This document shows positions 21,240 through 33,224 of a stretch of 64,000 nt of DNA, one piece after another (the first letter of the stretch is position 1; every line of letters starts with the position of its first letter). This DNA is from Undaria pinnatifida. Its lineage: Eukaryota > Sar > Phaeophyceae > Laminariales > Alariaceae. The notes beneath the pieces are model-generated. The model was not told where the DNA came from and ran no database searches. It saw only the letters and a program-made list of their open reading frames with translations. A program made the position numbers and the translations under genes. The stretch covers positions 14,165,971 through 14,229,970 of the forward strand of contig JABAKD010000025.1 of NCBI GenBank assembly GCA_012845835.1. Reading direction: 5' to 3'.

Positions 21240-21824
21240 AAGAGTGGTGGGCATACGCGAACGGGCAAGTACATCCAATCCGGAGTTTTGCCTGACCCGC
21301 AGCAGCTTGACCTTTTTCCGGGGCGAAGTACAGGTCGGGTTCGAGAACCGCTCGACTGCAGACGCGGTGGTGGTGCGGCTTTTGGCCTCCAAAAATGACC
21401 AGAAGATAGTGGGTTGCACAATCACTCGTACACGGGCGGCAGGTACAACGGCAGAGGGGGTGGGGTTGGGGAGTGGGTTCAAAGCGGCACTCGAGTTGCT
21501 AGACGTGCATCCCCAGCTCCCCGAGGAGGCCCCAATTACCGTCAGGTTGACGCCTGGCAGCTGGCGGTTTTTTCGCGTACAGAAGCGGTAGCAGCGATGA
21601 CATTATTAGTGGTTGGAAGCAGCGGCAGAGACCCCGCTGAGTACGCCCTGCACACGGGAAGAATCGTGGGGGTAACGCCGCTGGCCGCTCAGGGGATTCC
21701 AGAGTTGCAAATTCAAAAGGCGGGGAGGTGGAAATCGCGGGCTTTCACGGCGTACGTGAGGGCCGCGGGGAAAGGAGCAGATCACGTCTCCCCCGCACTT
21801 GCGAATACCGGGCAGAATAAGTGA
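21240..21824 (+). pseudogene. Tyrosine recombinase (mobile-element type), C-terminal half, frameshifted
   Basis: Two frames join at a T run (21566-21573). The first ends 21589 and has LTRSSLTFFRGEVQVGFE and ASKNDQK, typical of the region around the first catalytic Arg. The second, to 21824, carries HTGRIVG (the H-x-x-R box, His codon at 21651), AGRWKSRAF (the Trp box) and the nucleophile Tyr in TAYVR (codon at 21753). Box order and spacing fit tyrosine recombinases, which cut and rejoin DNA through a phosphotyrosine. In eukaryotes such genes mark DIRS-like or Crypton elements; which one cannot be told here. The N-terminal half is not found. Confidence 0.82.
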
Positions 21825-23280
21825 TGAGGAGAGTAGAGCGCACGGGACGTGCGACATGGTATTAGGCTTGCTTTATGGAGTGAGAAGTACGTTGCCCCGC
21901 GGGGGATGGAGCATAAGCTGTTTTCGGGTTAGCCTGATACAGTAATTTTTTTCGTACTTTTTTTGCGGGGGCGGGGGTAAAATGTAACATCGCCCCTCAC
22001 GGGGGCGAGAAGGTTTGCAGTTTGCCGCAGCACCTCCAGTGTGCATTTATTTGTAGTTTTGTAGCCCGGCACGAAATGTGCCGCCTTCGATAAACCATTT
22101 ACCCCCATTTTCACAATCGAAGATGGGCCACGCGCGCGAGCGAGTGGCTCTGTCCCTCGCTCAACAAAGGACATTTAGTCGGTTTTTTCATGCAGACAAA
22201 CCAACAATTAATTCCATTCCGGCGGCACTGCTGTTCTCGCAGACCGAAAAAAACGGCACCCCAGCTTGAGATTTCATGAAAACTTGAAAAACATCAAATG
22301 TGAGTACGACCGATTGAATGGTTGTATCTAAACTTTGCAAACTGCGTGGCACATGGTATGTAGACTATGCATCTAAACTATTAATGGGTAGCCTCAAGCA
22401 AAAAACAAGTGGCCGTGCGCCTTTGAAAAACGAGACCCTTGTAACATGACCCCTGTTGTTACGGTAGCCTTGGTCTCTATCGGCGTGCGGATAATTTGGG
22501 GAATACTATCATACGAGTGACCAACGTTGAGGCTCATACTGCACATTTTCGGATGGGCAAGCACGCAGAGGAGTCATCCCCCGGTGGTGGTATGTACGAA
22601 TCGCACTGTTTGACCCAAACTTGCCTGGCCGTTTGGGTTTCTCAATTAATTGAGGATTTTCCGGTTAATACTTTTTTACACTACTTGTACTACTATAATA
22701 GGGGACTGACAGCAGTGTGGCGCATAGATTATTGGCCAGATTGCGGCAGCGAATGAATGCCTTCTAAAAAAAAGTCCTGTTTCGGGTGATTTATTGAGCC
22801 CCTCGTGTCAGGAGCTCAGAAACGTTCCGCTGCACCCCTACATACAGAGTGTGGGATGATTCAGAGGTATTGTACAAGGTACTGGGTAAGGACGAGGTAT
22901 GGGCGCCGTGACACAAGCGATTTTTTCCACGCAGACATAGCAGTTGACTGCATGATATCTTTCTTTTTGTTTTTATTTTTTATCCTCCGGCGGATGGGGA
23001 AAAATAAAGCTCACCGCAGCATGATATCGTCTTGGAATACAGCCCTATGGCATGTACTACGAGTATATACATACCAGGTAGCATATCATGTCGCATCCTG
23101 GGTTGTTACTCGTATCATACCAACACGGGAAGAATACGTAGTACTTTTAACCCATACATACGTATGATACATGATACGCGCATGCGCCCAAGCCATGGGA
23201 GATGACACCCTTTTTATATTTGTCATCTCCGATGTAGCGATGTAGCGCCTATAGGGGCAAAAGTCGGCATAATTACAGTA
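21825..23280. other. Unassigned stretch upstream of the Rab2-like gene
   Basis: No gene recognised. Contains a short minus-strand frame (21929-22174) with LSKAAHFVP, faintly like a Ty3/gypsy integrase, and near 23150-23180 a palindromic ATCATACGTATGATAC-like segment. Neither is strong. Confidence 0.35.
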
Positions 23281-23803
23281 TTAAATTGTATAGGGGTTTC
23301 CAGATGCCAAGGAGGCGTATCCATTTTGGCGCATAAACCAACTTTCTCGCGTGCTCGCGATCTCCTTGCAATTCTCAGGTAGCTCTGTCTCCACCTTGAC
23401 TAGAGAAGCAGTCCCTCCTCGCCTCTCTGCGCCAATAGCACAAAAGCCAATCCAGCACCATCGCCGATCTCGGGGCCATACGATCACAGCAGACCGCACG
23501 CAGGCCACACCGCACGTGTCCTGATTCGACTTTTCGTCAGGCTGCAGGTCTGCACTTTTCGTTTTATTTTCACTCGGCTGAAGTTGGATTAGGTGGCGGC
23601 CGGCCTCCCCGAGTGCAGATCCGACTCGTGCCTGGGACGAGCTGAGCATACCCCTCCTCCTCGGTGGGGCTAGCCTTCAGGGTTCGCCTGGCGCTGGATC
23701 TCTGCGAGGTTTTTGTTCTTTCTGACTCTGATCGCTGTGGCTGGAGGACTTTGGGGAAGGAGCAAGTGCCTTGGAGTGTGAGATCGCTTTGCTGTTGGAC
23801 ACC
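23281..23803 (+). promoter_or_regulatory. Presumed promoter and 5' leader of the Rab2-like gene
   Basis: Placed only by position, just upstream of the start codon. GC content rises here relative to the flank, as often seen near algal gene starts. I see no clear TATA box. The start codon context is ACACCATGC, with A at -3. Confidence 0.35.
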
Positions 23804-23846
23804 ATGCCTACCCTGCTGTTCAAGTACATCATCATTGGGAACACAG
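23804..23846 (+). CDS. RAB2: Rab2-like gene, exon 1
   Basis: Encodes the start and first beta strand (MPTLLFKYIIIGNT) and the first base of the next codon. The donor is CACAG|GCAAGA, the consensus of GC-AG introns. A GT donor further on would add residues foreign to Rabs and break the P-loop. Joined to exon 2 the split codon becomes GCT, Ala, as in Rab5-type P-loops. Confidence 0.88.
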
Positions 23847-25136
23847 GCAAGAGGGGGGGATGCTGCCAAGTAGCCTATGGTGTTTGCTCATTTGTTTTTG
23901 CGTGCTATTTCTCTGTCTCTCCCACAGCGCCGCGTTGCGGTGGTTGCTTGCGGAGCCGTGTCTTTTGTTCGTGTTGCTTCCCCCCATGTCCTAGGTCTCT
24001 CTGTCTCTTGCTCTCGTGTTCTCCTTCTCTCTTGGTTTCAGGATAGGGAATATGTGATCGCCGAACCGTTGTTTATTTAAATGCTGCGTATATGTATGTG
24101 GCTCCATGTACCGGTATTATGGTGGTATAGGCGGGAAAAATCGAAAAGACGGCGCTTTTGTTTGAAAATTTAGGTTTTTCAAAGAAAATGTGTCAGTTTG
24201 GGCCCCGTCGGCCACAATAATGTGAGATCCTATACTAAAAGTAGTATATTACGTCTATGCGGCCGTCTGTCACAGACTTAAACTGCCGTCTCCGTTTTTT
24301 TTTCGTTTTGCAAGCAACGGAAAAACGATACAGCAGCTGTCCCTCTTAACCTCTATACCAGGTCCTGCTGTATAGTGCTGGTATGGACTAGGTGCAAGGA
24401 ACCCCCCAACACTATAGCGGCAGCGGGTGCCACGCATACGAGATGGCCTCGCTGGTGTACTACTGCCGCGATTCGCCACGAGTGTTTTGCTGGTTGTTCC
24501 CGGTTCCCATCTGTGCCAAACGATTTCACCGGCACTGCAGCGGGCAACTGTTGCCACAATAGAGGAATCATTTTCTGTTATCACCCTGTTGGGTGTCGGT
24601 TGTTGTCGCATAATCAAGTCCGTGGTCACAACAGTCGAGACTTTACTCGCAAAAAAAGAGTGCCTACGAGTATGTTCTTGCCCTATTTCTGACATGGCAT
24701 CTCCAACAGTATAGGACACGGGACAACTACTAGTACTACTAATTAGCTATTAATAAGAGTGGAGAAGCCGGGTTGGTAATAAAAGCCAGGCTGATTTTTA
24801 TCCTAGAAAATAAGAGATCCGGGGGCCGTTACGTCAGTGAATACGCTCTCTCAATCCCATGTGTAACCCAGCTCGCCCTTTTTTAATTAATATTGATTAT
24901 AAGCGACTTGTGCTGTGTACGCTGACTGTACGTCCGTCCTCATATCTTTCCTACGTTGTTGTTGTCTCACATTCACTTTTGTCAAACATCTAGAGTCCGT
25001 GGTCACACAAAGGACAGACCTGTGACATGATGACCACGGACTTGATTACACGAGTTAATGAGAGAACAAAGACGTCGCAGGTATCATGCAAGGCGCTGCG
25101 CTCAGGAATGAAAAATACAACATACGATTATATCGA

Positions 25137-25410
25137 CTCACAGGATTCACTTGGCAAACTGATGCATTTCCTTCCACAGCTGTCAGATTTTGTCCCCCTC
25201 AGTAACGGGTTTTATAGTTTCCGCGCACAGACCGCCTAACATCACCCTGTTGACCCTGATAGCTACACTGTAGTTGCAAGGGGAGTCGCCGACCTATATC
25301 CTTTATGAGGACACCCAGCCCGTAATACGCGCGATCGGAGTATCACACACAGCTTGCAAAGATGAGTTTCGACAAAAAATTCGATCTCACAGCTGGAGTG
25401 TATTTTAATT
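25137..25410 (+). repeat. Dispersed repeat A, plus-strand copy 1
   Basis: Same landmarks as 19487-19760, here direct: CAGCTGTCAGATTTTGTCCC at 25179 and GATGAGTTTCGACAAA at about 25361. Lies in intron 1. Confidence 0.8.
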
Positions 25411-26257
25411 TTTATAATATACGTATGTGACGCGGGCAGAGGTTCAGGATTTAAGGCAGGTGCAAACTGGCGACTTGGATAATGCAAAGAGTCCCGTCGC
25501 CATGCTTCGGGAAAACAGTCCGGACACCACGTGCATGAGTATATACTACGACTGTACTGCTGTTTGCACCTGTCTCGAAGTGTGTGGGTATGTACGGGTA
25601 CAGAGCTTTTTTGGTCTGGGAAGGATGACGAATCGGCACGGACACTGGGTGTGCTGAATGTCGACATGTGGAAAAAGCACAGCACACACGCGTCTGTCGC
25701 ACTTTACGCTCCATACTAAAAAATGTATTACGTCTGGACGACGGTCCGTCACGGGCCCAAGTGTAAGCGGTTCTTTGGAACAATCCAAATTTGTTTGTTT
25801 GTGGGCGTTATTTTATTGGAGTGCATACAAACGGAGCGCTTTGAGTCAAAAAGCTAAACCTAAAATCAGAATCGAAACTGAGATAGGAACATAGTGAACA
25901 TTCCACTCCTTCCCTGGGATTGGCCAAATATCCACATGAGCTCCCAACAGCCTAACGAATTATTTGCTGTTTTGGTTTCTCTGTAATTTCAATTGTTTTG
26001 GGTATTCAAAATATCGAGAAAGCCAGAGCTAAAAACGATTAGGCCGACACCAGGCCGAGAACCGCAGCTACCAGCTCCCCTCTGACGATACAGACAAAAG
26101 GCAGAGAGCAGAGAATACACGGACAACTTTCCGCTGGGGCCAGTCAATGCAGGTTACATCACCTCAGCCAAAACTGTTGCCCGTGGCGTCGTCCCTGATC
26201 GAGTTGGATGCTGCTGTAGAACCTAAAATCGTGTTTTTTGTCAAATGACAGTGCTGT

Positions 26258-26869
26258 TTGGCCAGCACCTGTGCTTTGTCCAGCCCTAATCACGTGCTTC
26301 CGGACAGTGGTGCCGTTGCAGCAGCAGGGTACGGTCGGCCAGTTGTGTGGGTACACTCCACTCTCTTTTTAGGGCGGGGCGTCGTCTCTACCGCAGTTGG
26401 ATGGCGCATCAGTGCTGCTGGCGCCCGAAGTCGACTGTTGTTTTTGTTTTTGATTTCGGTTTTGGCTGTTGTGTTTCAGGTGTTTGCTGCGTTTGGACAA
26501 CCTCCTCTTTCCCTTCCCAACCTCCAAAGTTTGTTCGGTTTTAGGTTTTCTTTTGAGGGTTTTGTTTTCTTGATTCCGTCCTGTTTCCCTCTTTGTTTCC
26601 AGTCGCCTTTTCCTTTTTTTGTTCGTGTTACTGATATCTTTATCTTCCATGCTAATTATTTACTTCAAGTAGTCTGGTGTGTGATCTTGCTTCATTTTTT
26701 TTGGTTGCCCGCATCCTCACTGCGGTCGACATTGTATGGCCAAGTTGCCTTACCGCATTTGCAATGTTTATCTCTTGTCTCGCAGTTAACGACTTGTCTC
26801 GCAGTTTGCGACCACAGAGTTCGTCTTTCCACGAAGCATCAGCACGGGCGCTGGTTGTGCTGGGTGTAG
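26258..26869 (+). other. Unrecognised hydrophobic open frame (probably not a gene)
   Basis: A 203-codon frame inside intron 1, very rich in Phe, Leu and Val because the DNA is T-rich. Its middle part looks like membrane segments, but this is what T-rich low-complexity DNA yields by chance. No motif or splice evidence supports it. Confidence 0.15.
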
Positions 26870-27384
26870 GTGGATGGTAACATGATGAGTTTAATGTGAA
26901 CACACACATGCACACATCGATCCGGAAAAAGTAATTTTCCTATTGGCAATGCACGCACTGCAGTACAAGCCAGGTACCTGGTACCAGGTAGTAGGTGCTG
27001 CATAACACGCATGATGACACATCACGAACGCCCTCCGACGCGTTTCCCAGGACTTTTTCGCGACACCGCAAAATATCATAAACCCCCAACCACCTCTTTT
27101 TTTTTTCGTGTGTCGTTTTGGAGCCGAAGAGCCATCCCATGAGGGGGTATGCAACGAGGTACGCTGTAAGCGCACAACGAAAACGATTGTTTTTTTTAAA
27201 GATATATTGCGTGCTGTCGGCACAAGCATCATCGGCAGTCGGCCACAAAGCAAGCACACCCTGACGACACCCCGACGAGTGGTACTGGTTCCCACATCGA
27301 CAGATGGGATGCCTATTCGCGATCTGCCTTCCACGGCAGATAGATTGATCCCTGGTGTACGGGTATAATGATCGGCGTGGGCAG

Positions 27385-27500
27385 CATGAGCCATAGATCA
27401 TGTTGCCGGGTGAGTTGGACGATCTGAATGACCTACCTAGCATATGTTTGCGGGGTTGGATCTGTACTAGAGATCCCGAACAGTAGGGCCCCATAATCTC
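27385..27500 (+). repeat. Fragment of the repeat flanking the 62-base minisatellite
   Basis: CCATAGATCATGTTGCCGGG and CTGAATGACCTACCTAG recur in related form at 33830-33900 (plus) and in reverse at 39985-40040, each time beside the 62-base array, but here the array itself is absent. Confidence 0.6.
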
Positions 27501-29114
27501 CCCTATACTAAATCCAAGTAAATTCATCCCCCTAAAAGGATTTCCAGCGGTAAAGACGTTAATGACAGGTATATGATCTAGGTGACGTAAGTCATGATAT
27601 GCCCGACGTCTTTAGGTTGTATAGACATAGCAGTCTCTACGAGTAGAGCGGTTTCCCAGTGGAGGGTAATCTTAGACGCCTTTTTTGTGGCTTTCGTGGG
27701 AGCTTTTTGTGGACCCAAGTAACGCCGTTATACGTAGGAACTCCGCAAAACCGGGATTTCGAGCCACCAAAGTTTCTACGGGGAAAACCTAAAGCGTTTT
27801 GTATTTTGTTCCGTACCGTTTGCCTTGCTCGCGTGTAGGCATTTATGGCATGCCAGCATGTTCAAAGGGTGAAAAGGTCATTGAGCCTGTCCAAGAATTT
27901 CGCAGGTCGATGCTGCAACCGAACCTCCTACGACTTAGCTCCGTTACCCCACCCGGGCTTGTACGACCTTTTTTCCATCTCCGACACGAGCTCGCCCGGT
28001 TCGGGTGTATCATACTAGTCCCTGGTATAATACCTGGTAGGTTTTACTTGATGTACGCGTCTGCTACTATCGAAGCTGTCAGATTATAAAAGTGTAGCAC
28101 CTGCCGACCATCCGCTGTCTGTTTTCCAGCACTGGATTTTGTGGCCGAGACGTTGAGTCCTCTAAGCTGACCCATTCGCCGCCGGCAGGGCCCATAAACA
28201 CCCCCCGATACGAGCCTGTAAGAGGATGGCACTCGTCGACGCTTTTTACTAACCTGCTCCCGCTTTGCACCTGATCCCGCCCGGACTCGTGCCCTCCAAA
28301 ATGACCCTGGGTCAGGGAAGCACACGAAAAAGAAAAATCTTATGCCTTCTTTTTTTTTTGCAGGAGCGAGGCAAACGGGGAAGTTACTAAAACCAAGTAA
28401 CAATAAGTTAAAAAAACGTCATTTCCTCGAGTCTCACAGAAATCACAACGCTCCGATTCATTTTTTCGTTTTTGACCTTTCTAGGAGTATTTGGCCGTTT
28501 TGTCTTTTGTGTGCTCCCCTGTCTGGGTATATAATTTTCTGCCGACAGGGCCCAAGACACGCTGATCCCGCACGCCAAAATCGGGGTTTCCATCGAGTTG
28601 CCGTAGGAGACAGGGAAACAATGCAAGTGGTTCGTTAGTTCGTTAGTCTGCTTTCTGACTCCTGGGTTTCCTCCTAAAGGCTCGTGTCTGCATATAGTTG
28701 CCCCCGACCCCGCCCTGGTGGGTCAGGGGATGATCATGGGATGAGAGCTTTGCCTTTTGTGGGTCGGCAGGATTCCACGAGTGCTTTTCTTTGGGTAGGT
28801 GTTGTTAGCCAAGTATTTCCATCAAGTTAGCAAGTCGGCAGGCGAAGCCAGTTGATGGCCTGCGCATTACCGTTAACCTGTCAGGCGAGCGAAGCGAGCC
28901 GCTTCCGCTCCCCCGGCCAACGGAACCCCGCCGACATTAGAGATGATATATACATATACTACCTGGCTTGATGTAAAGGAAAGGAACACCACTCAGCGAT
29001 CATCTACTACACGCTAGGGCACGTTTTCATGAGCACCACTAACAAGAGCACCAGAAATGAACGCGACATATACAGGACCACAACATCTCGACGACAGTGG
29101 GGAGAATACAGGGC

Positions 29115-29740
29115 GTAGAATCGTACACTAGATAATATTGTGAAGAATAAGTACAGACAGATATGTTAATACTGCGGTAGACCACACTACCAACCTATTA
29201 CACAGGGTATTTCGTGCCTCCGGCCATTTGCATGATCGCCTGACAACCTCTACCAAACGCAGTAGCATATGCCTAACGAAGTAAAGTCACCCTCGCGTTC
29301 AATAGTGGTGACATCGCATGCCCACGTCACCTCGCTTGCTGTATTTGTAATATATCTCTGTCTTAGAATTGGCGACCTCAGAGCCCCACATCGGCACGGT
29401 AAAAATCATGGGCGTAAAATCGTACATTTTCGACAATAATGATGTGAAAAAAAAGTACAGGCAGATATGTTCAAATTGCGGTAAACCACACTACCAACCT
29501 ATTAGGTAGGGTATTTCGTACCTACCGTCTGCATGTATGACCTCCCAACCTATGCCAAGCGAATTATGGCTAACGAAGTAACGTAGTCGAGCGCGTGTAC
29601 ACCAAGCATTACTTTCAAAACACTGACGATTCGCATTTCTCCCTCTCGTGCTCAATGGCGGTGACATTGCATGACCACACCACCTCACCTGTTGTATCTG
29701 GCAATATGTATCTCTTTCTTATAATTAGCGATGTCAGAAA
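29115..29740 (-). repeat. Two tandem units of the 300-340 base repeat
   Basis: Units at about 29115-29405 and 29406-29740 share GTACAGxCAGATATGTT, GGTAxACCACACTACCAACC, GGGTATTTCGT and the final GGCGACCTCAGAGCCCC-type text. Reverse complement of 17790-18190. Confidence 0.8.
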
Positions 29741-29829
29741 ATAATAGTAACTGCATGACTGTACCTATCGATTGAAATATTCCATGTTTCGATCCATGTA
29801 CAATATTAAATTATGAAGCTTTACCACGT

Positions 29830-30900
29830 TGTTCAAACGCCCCACTTTCAATCGAAATCGACGAGAGTAATAAACACTTCTACGCAATTGATATCACGTC
29901 ATTATCTTTCTAGCCATCCATGACGTAGCTTTCATTCAACTCCCCCCCCCCCCCCCCCCCCGCCCTCCAACGCCCCCTCCTCCCCCACCACCCGCACGAT
30001 CGCCTAGACCTAGCACCACGCGTATAGCAAGCCCCTACATAAATGATTAATACGCGCGATCGGAGTATCACACACAATCGTGCAAAGATGAGTTTCGACC
30101 AAATCTTTGATCTCACAGCTGGAGTGTACTTTAATATTATTTGACCTAAACCTCTTGAGAACCCTTTCCCCCTCCCCCCTTTTTTTTCCCCCGCTCTCTC
30201 TTGCTCAAACGCCCCACCTAATATCGAAATCCGCCTGAGTAATAGACACTTACACGCACTGGATATCACCTCATTATCTTTCTAAAGCCATCCTTGCCGC
30301 TGCTGCAATTCCCCCGCCCCCAACGCCCCCTCCTTCCCCACCACCCGCACCATCGCCTAGACCTAGCACCACGCGTATAGCAAACCCCTACATATATGCG
30401 ACCTAAAGCCCTTTCGCCCCCCCCCACCTCCCCCACTCCTCACCTCCCCACCCCCCCACCCCACCCCCACCCCCTCGAACACTCCGCCCTCTATTCACTG
30501 GTTGTACGGCCTACAGGATATTCATGATAAACTGGTGCATTCTTACCAAAACCGTCAAATTTATCCTTTTAAAGGATGTATAGTTTCCACGCACAGATTG
30601 AGGTGCCCCGCCCGTCCCCCCCCCCCCCCCCCATGATAAACTGGTGCATTCTTTCCAAAACCGTAAGATTTGTCCCCTTGAAGGATTTATAGTTTCCACG
30701 CACCAATTGAGCTGCCCCACCCGTCCCCCCCCCCCCCCTCCATCCCCCCACCCCCGCTCCCTTTTGATCAAAACCAGGCCCCCACGTCCTTAACAACTCC
30801 TCCCCCCCCTCCCCCCCCCCCAACCCCGCTTCCTTTTGATCAAAACCAGGCCCCGACGTCCTTAAAAACTCCGCCCTCCCCTCACCGGTTATTCGACTTG
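29830..30900 (-). repeat. C-run tandem array (reverse of the 16950-17660 array)
   Basis: Repeated units separated by C runs up to about 20 bases (29941-29960, 30617-30632, 30725-30738). Recurring text includes GATAAACTGGTGCATTCTT, TATAGTTTCCACGCAC and CCTTTTGATCAAAACCAGGCC, each two or more times. Lies within intron 1, so the transcript would carry C runs while the other strand has G runs. Confidence 0.8.
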
Positions 30901-31185
30901 CAGGATTCACTTGATAAACTCACGCATTTCCTTCCACAGCTGTCAGATTTTGTCCCCCTCAGAAACGGGTTTTATATTTTCGCGCACAGACTGACTAACA
31001 TCACCCTGTTGCTCCTGATAGCTACACTGTATTAATAGTTGCAAGTTGAGTCGCCGACTTAAATCCTTCATGAGGACACACAACCCGGTAATACGCGCGA
31101 TCGGAGTATCACACACAGCTTGCAAAGATGAGTTTCGACAAAATATTCGATCTCACAGCTACAGTGTATTTTTATTTTTATAATG
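30900..31185 (+). repeat. Dispersed repeat A, plus-strand copy 2
   Basis: Direct relative of 25137-25410, with a small insertion (TTAATA) near 31033. The G/C-run array abuts it on the left, as at 19780. Confidence 0.8.
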
Positions 31186-31392
31186 TATTATTGCAGGAGT
31201 AAACGACAGCTTCCGACGCACAACCACCTATGCGTAAAGAAACCATGACAATCGATGTTCATCGCTCTAAACTGGGGACCCGCACTGAAGGTTTCCGCAC
31301 TTTGTCGGCACTACGACTGTGTGAGCAATGAGCAATGGGTAGGCAAGAGCGCCTTATATAGGCCTGGCACATGACGCTCTTTTCCCGCGGTA

Positions 31393-32083
31393 TCATGCAT
31401 TGATGGTGGTGCAAATATTGGGCAGACGGATGATGAGACGACAAGGGCCAAGGGCCAGGCTGCTCCCAATTACGCTAGTAGGAACATCTTTGGACCGTAC
31501 CACTTCTGTGCTTATGTCTTGCTGGGAGATTGGAATTAGACTGTATGTTGTCAGGAGTTGTTCGGCATCTTCCCGTAAGCTTTGCGCCGCAATCGGTAGC
31601 TCTAGGTTCGAAGTTTTAGTTTTTACGAGGGAACAAGATTTGCTATGAGCCCGAAGATTTGCGCAAGTGTTTACGAGACTGGAATGCCAACCGGCTTTAG
31701 AGTCGGAAGATTTCTGCCCAGGTTTTGACGACATTGGAATGCCAACCGGTTTTGGACGGATCTTATCTTTGAAACCTTTGCCAAGTTTTGCTATATCGTG
31801 AAAGCTTCGAATCTCGACTCTGTATGATTCGCGAAAAGCAGGCCTTACCTCTGACAGCGGGCGGTCGTACGCCAAGTTCCTTGGCGAGATACAACCACCG
31901 CCGAAATATCGTGTACCCATCGTGAAAAAGAAGTTTTGCGAATTTTAAGAAATGATTCCAATTAGGAAACGACGTCTTGGAGTCGAGGCTACAATTTTGC
32001 ATTTTTTCGCCATCGTTGAGCAGGCGAGTGTTGGCTGTTTTGTCTGGTATTTTAGGTACCCTGTTGCGCGCGACCCTGAGCAC
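31393..32083 (-). other. Unrecognised overlapping open frames
   Basis: Two frames on the minus strand, 31763-32083 (106 codons) and 31393-31920 (175 codons), overlap and together leave about 690 bases largely open. The composition is mixed rather than low-complexity. A short direct repeat (TGGAATGCCAACCGG) occurs at about 31680 and 31736. I recognise no family. Could be a decayed element or chance. Confidence 0.25.
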
Positions 32084-32874
32084 CGTTTTTTCTGTTAACT
32101 TTCTCGTTTATCGTGAGAAAACAAGCCTCGATTTCTTACGGCAGCATTTATTTAAGAGCGGACACCCGCAGTAACATGACTGCACTTTTCCTTGGTGCTG
32201 TTGCCGTTAAAATGCTATTCTTTCGCTACGCGTTGGTTTCAAGACGCGTTTTTTTCAGAGCAGTAAAAGATTAACGTAACCCAATTGCACTACTGCAATA
32301 ATGACCCCGGCACAAAGTTATAGATCGTCCCAAATCTCGTTTTGTTCAGACCAGTAAAACACGTTCGTAACGTTTTTTTCTACCCGTACATGCAAGTGCG
32401 TACGGGAAATGTAGTCTGTTCTCGATCTCCTTTGTTTCAGAGCAGCCATGAAATATTAATTTTCCGACTTATCATTATGATACTGTAGTATATGCGAAAA
32501 TGATCCCACAAAAGCTCGAAGTAATTTGTTCTCGCAAGCGTGCGTTCAGTCCTAATATAGATCAGGTGTGGGGTGTATTGTTCCGTTATTGATAGTACCT
32601 GGTATCGTAGACTGCAACACGCGTGTCGTGCAATTCCCTATGGTGAAGCTCAGATACAAAATGCGTGATACCCTGCCTCGGCAGTCGGGTTTGCTTGGTA
32701 TGGCCCACGCTGAAATCTTCGCTTTCGTCGACAACGTTTCCCTGTGGAATTCCTTGTGCTTGTGTTGGGGGGAAATGTGCTTCAGTAATCAGGACCAAAA
32801 GTTGAATGAGGGGAATATATATACATATTTTTCATGTTTTTTTTCGTGGGTCCTCGTTACCATTTACTGTTGTA

Positions 32875-33045
32875 TCATCTCTTCTACTCTCCATCTCAAC
32901 TGGTGAGAGGTGTTATTACCCTCAGCGACCTTCTGCACAAGCCTTGGTCACAGGTTTCTTTCCTTCCCGCCCCTGGTACATTCGTTCGTTTTTATCGCGC
33001 GTAGGGTTCATCATTCCCACTTTTCGGCTTTTTGTGCTCGTCGAC
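32875..33045 (-). repeat. SINE fragment (3' part)
   Basis: Carries CAAGCCTTGGTCACAGGT, TTTATCGCGCGTAGGGTTCA and TCCCAC, the 3' body of the tRNA-derived SINE in reverse. The tRNA-like head is missing, and about 25 bases are inserted after CTTCTACTCTCC. Confidence 0.7.
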
Positions 33046-33224
33046 CTGCATCGAATTTCGCTGGTCCTCCGTTGTAAAGTTCCGAAAGCGCCAATCGTGC
33101 AACTGCTTGCGTTGAGGTCCAGGTACTCCATGTACCTGGTATATGGTATCCGGCCATAGCAGCCGGGGCTGCTTGGTAAAGCCGACGCCGTAATCCTCAC
33201 TTGGTTTCCTCTTGGTGAGACAGA

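Noticed and set aside
21929-22174. Ty3/gypsy integrase fragment (LSKAAHFVP)
   Set aside because: Only about nine residues resemble the family and nothing after them fits.
26258-26869. Membrane protein gene of 203 codons
   Set aside because: The hydrophobic residues come from T-rich simple DNA. There is no motif, homologue or splice context that I can see.
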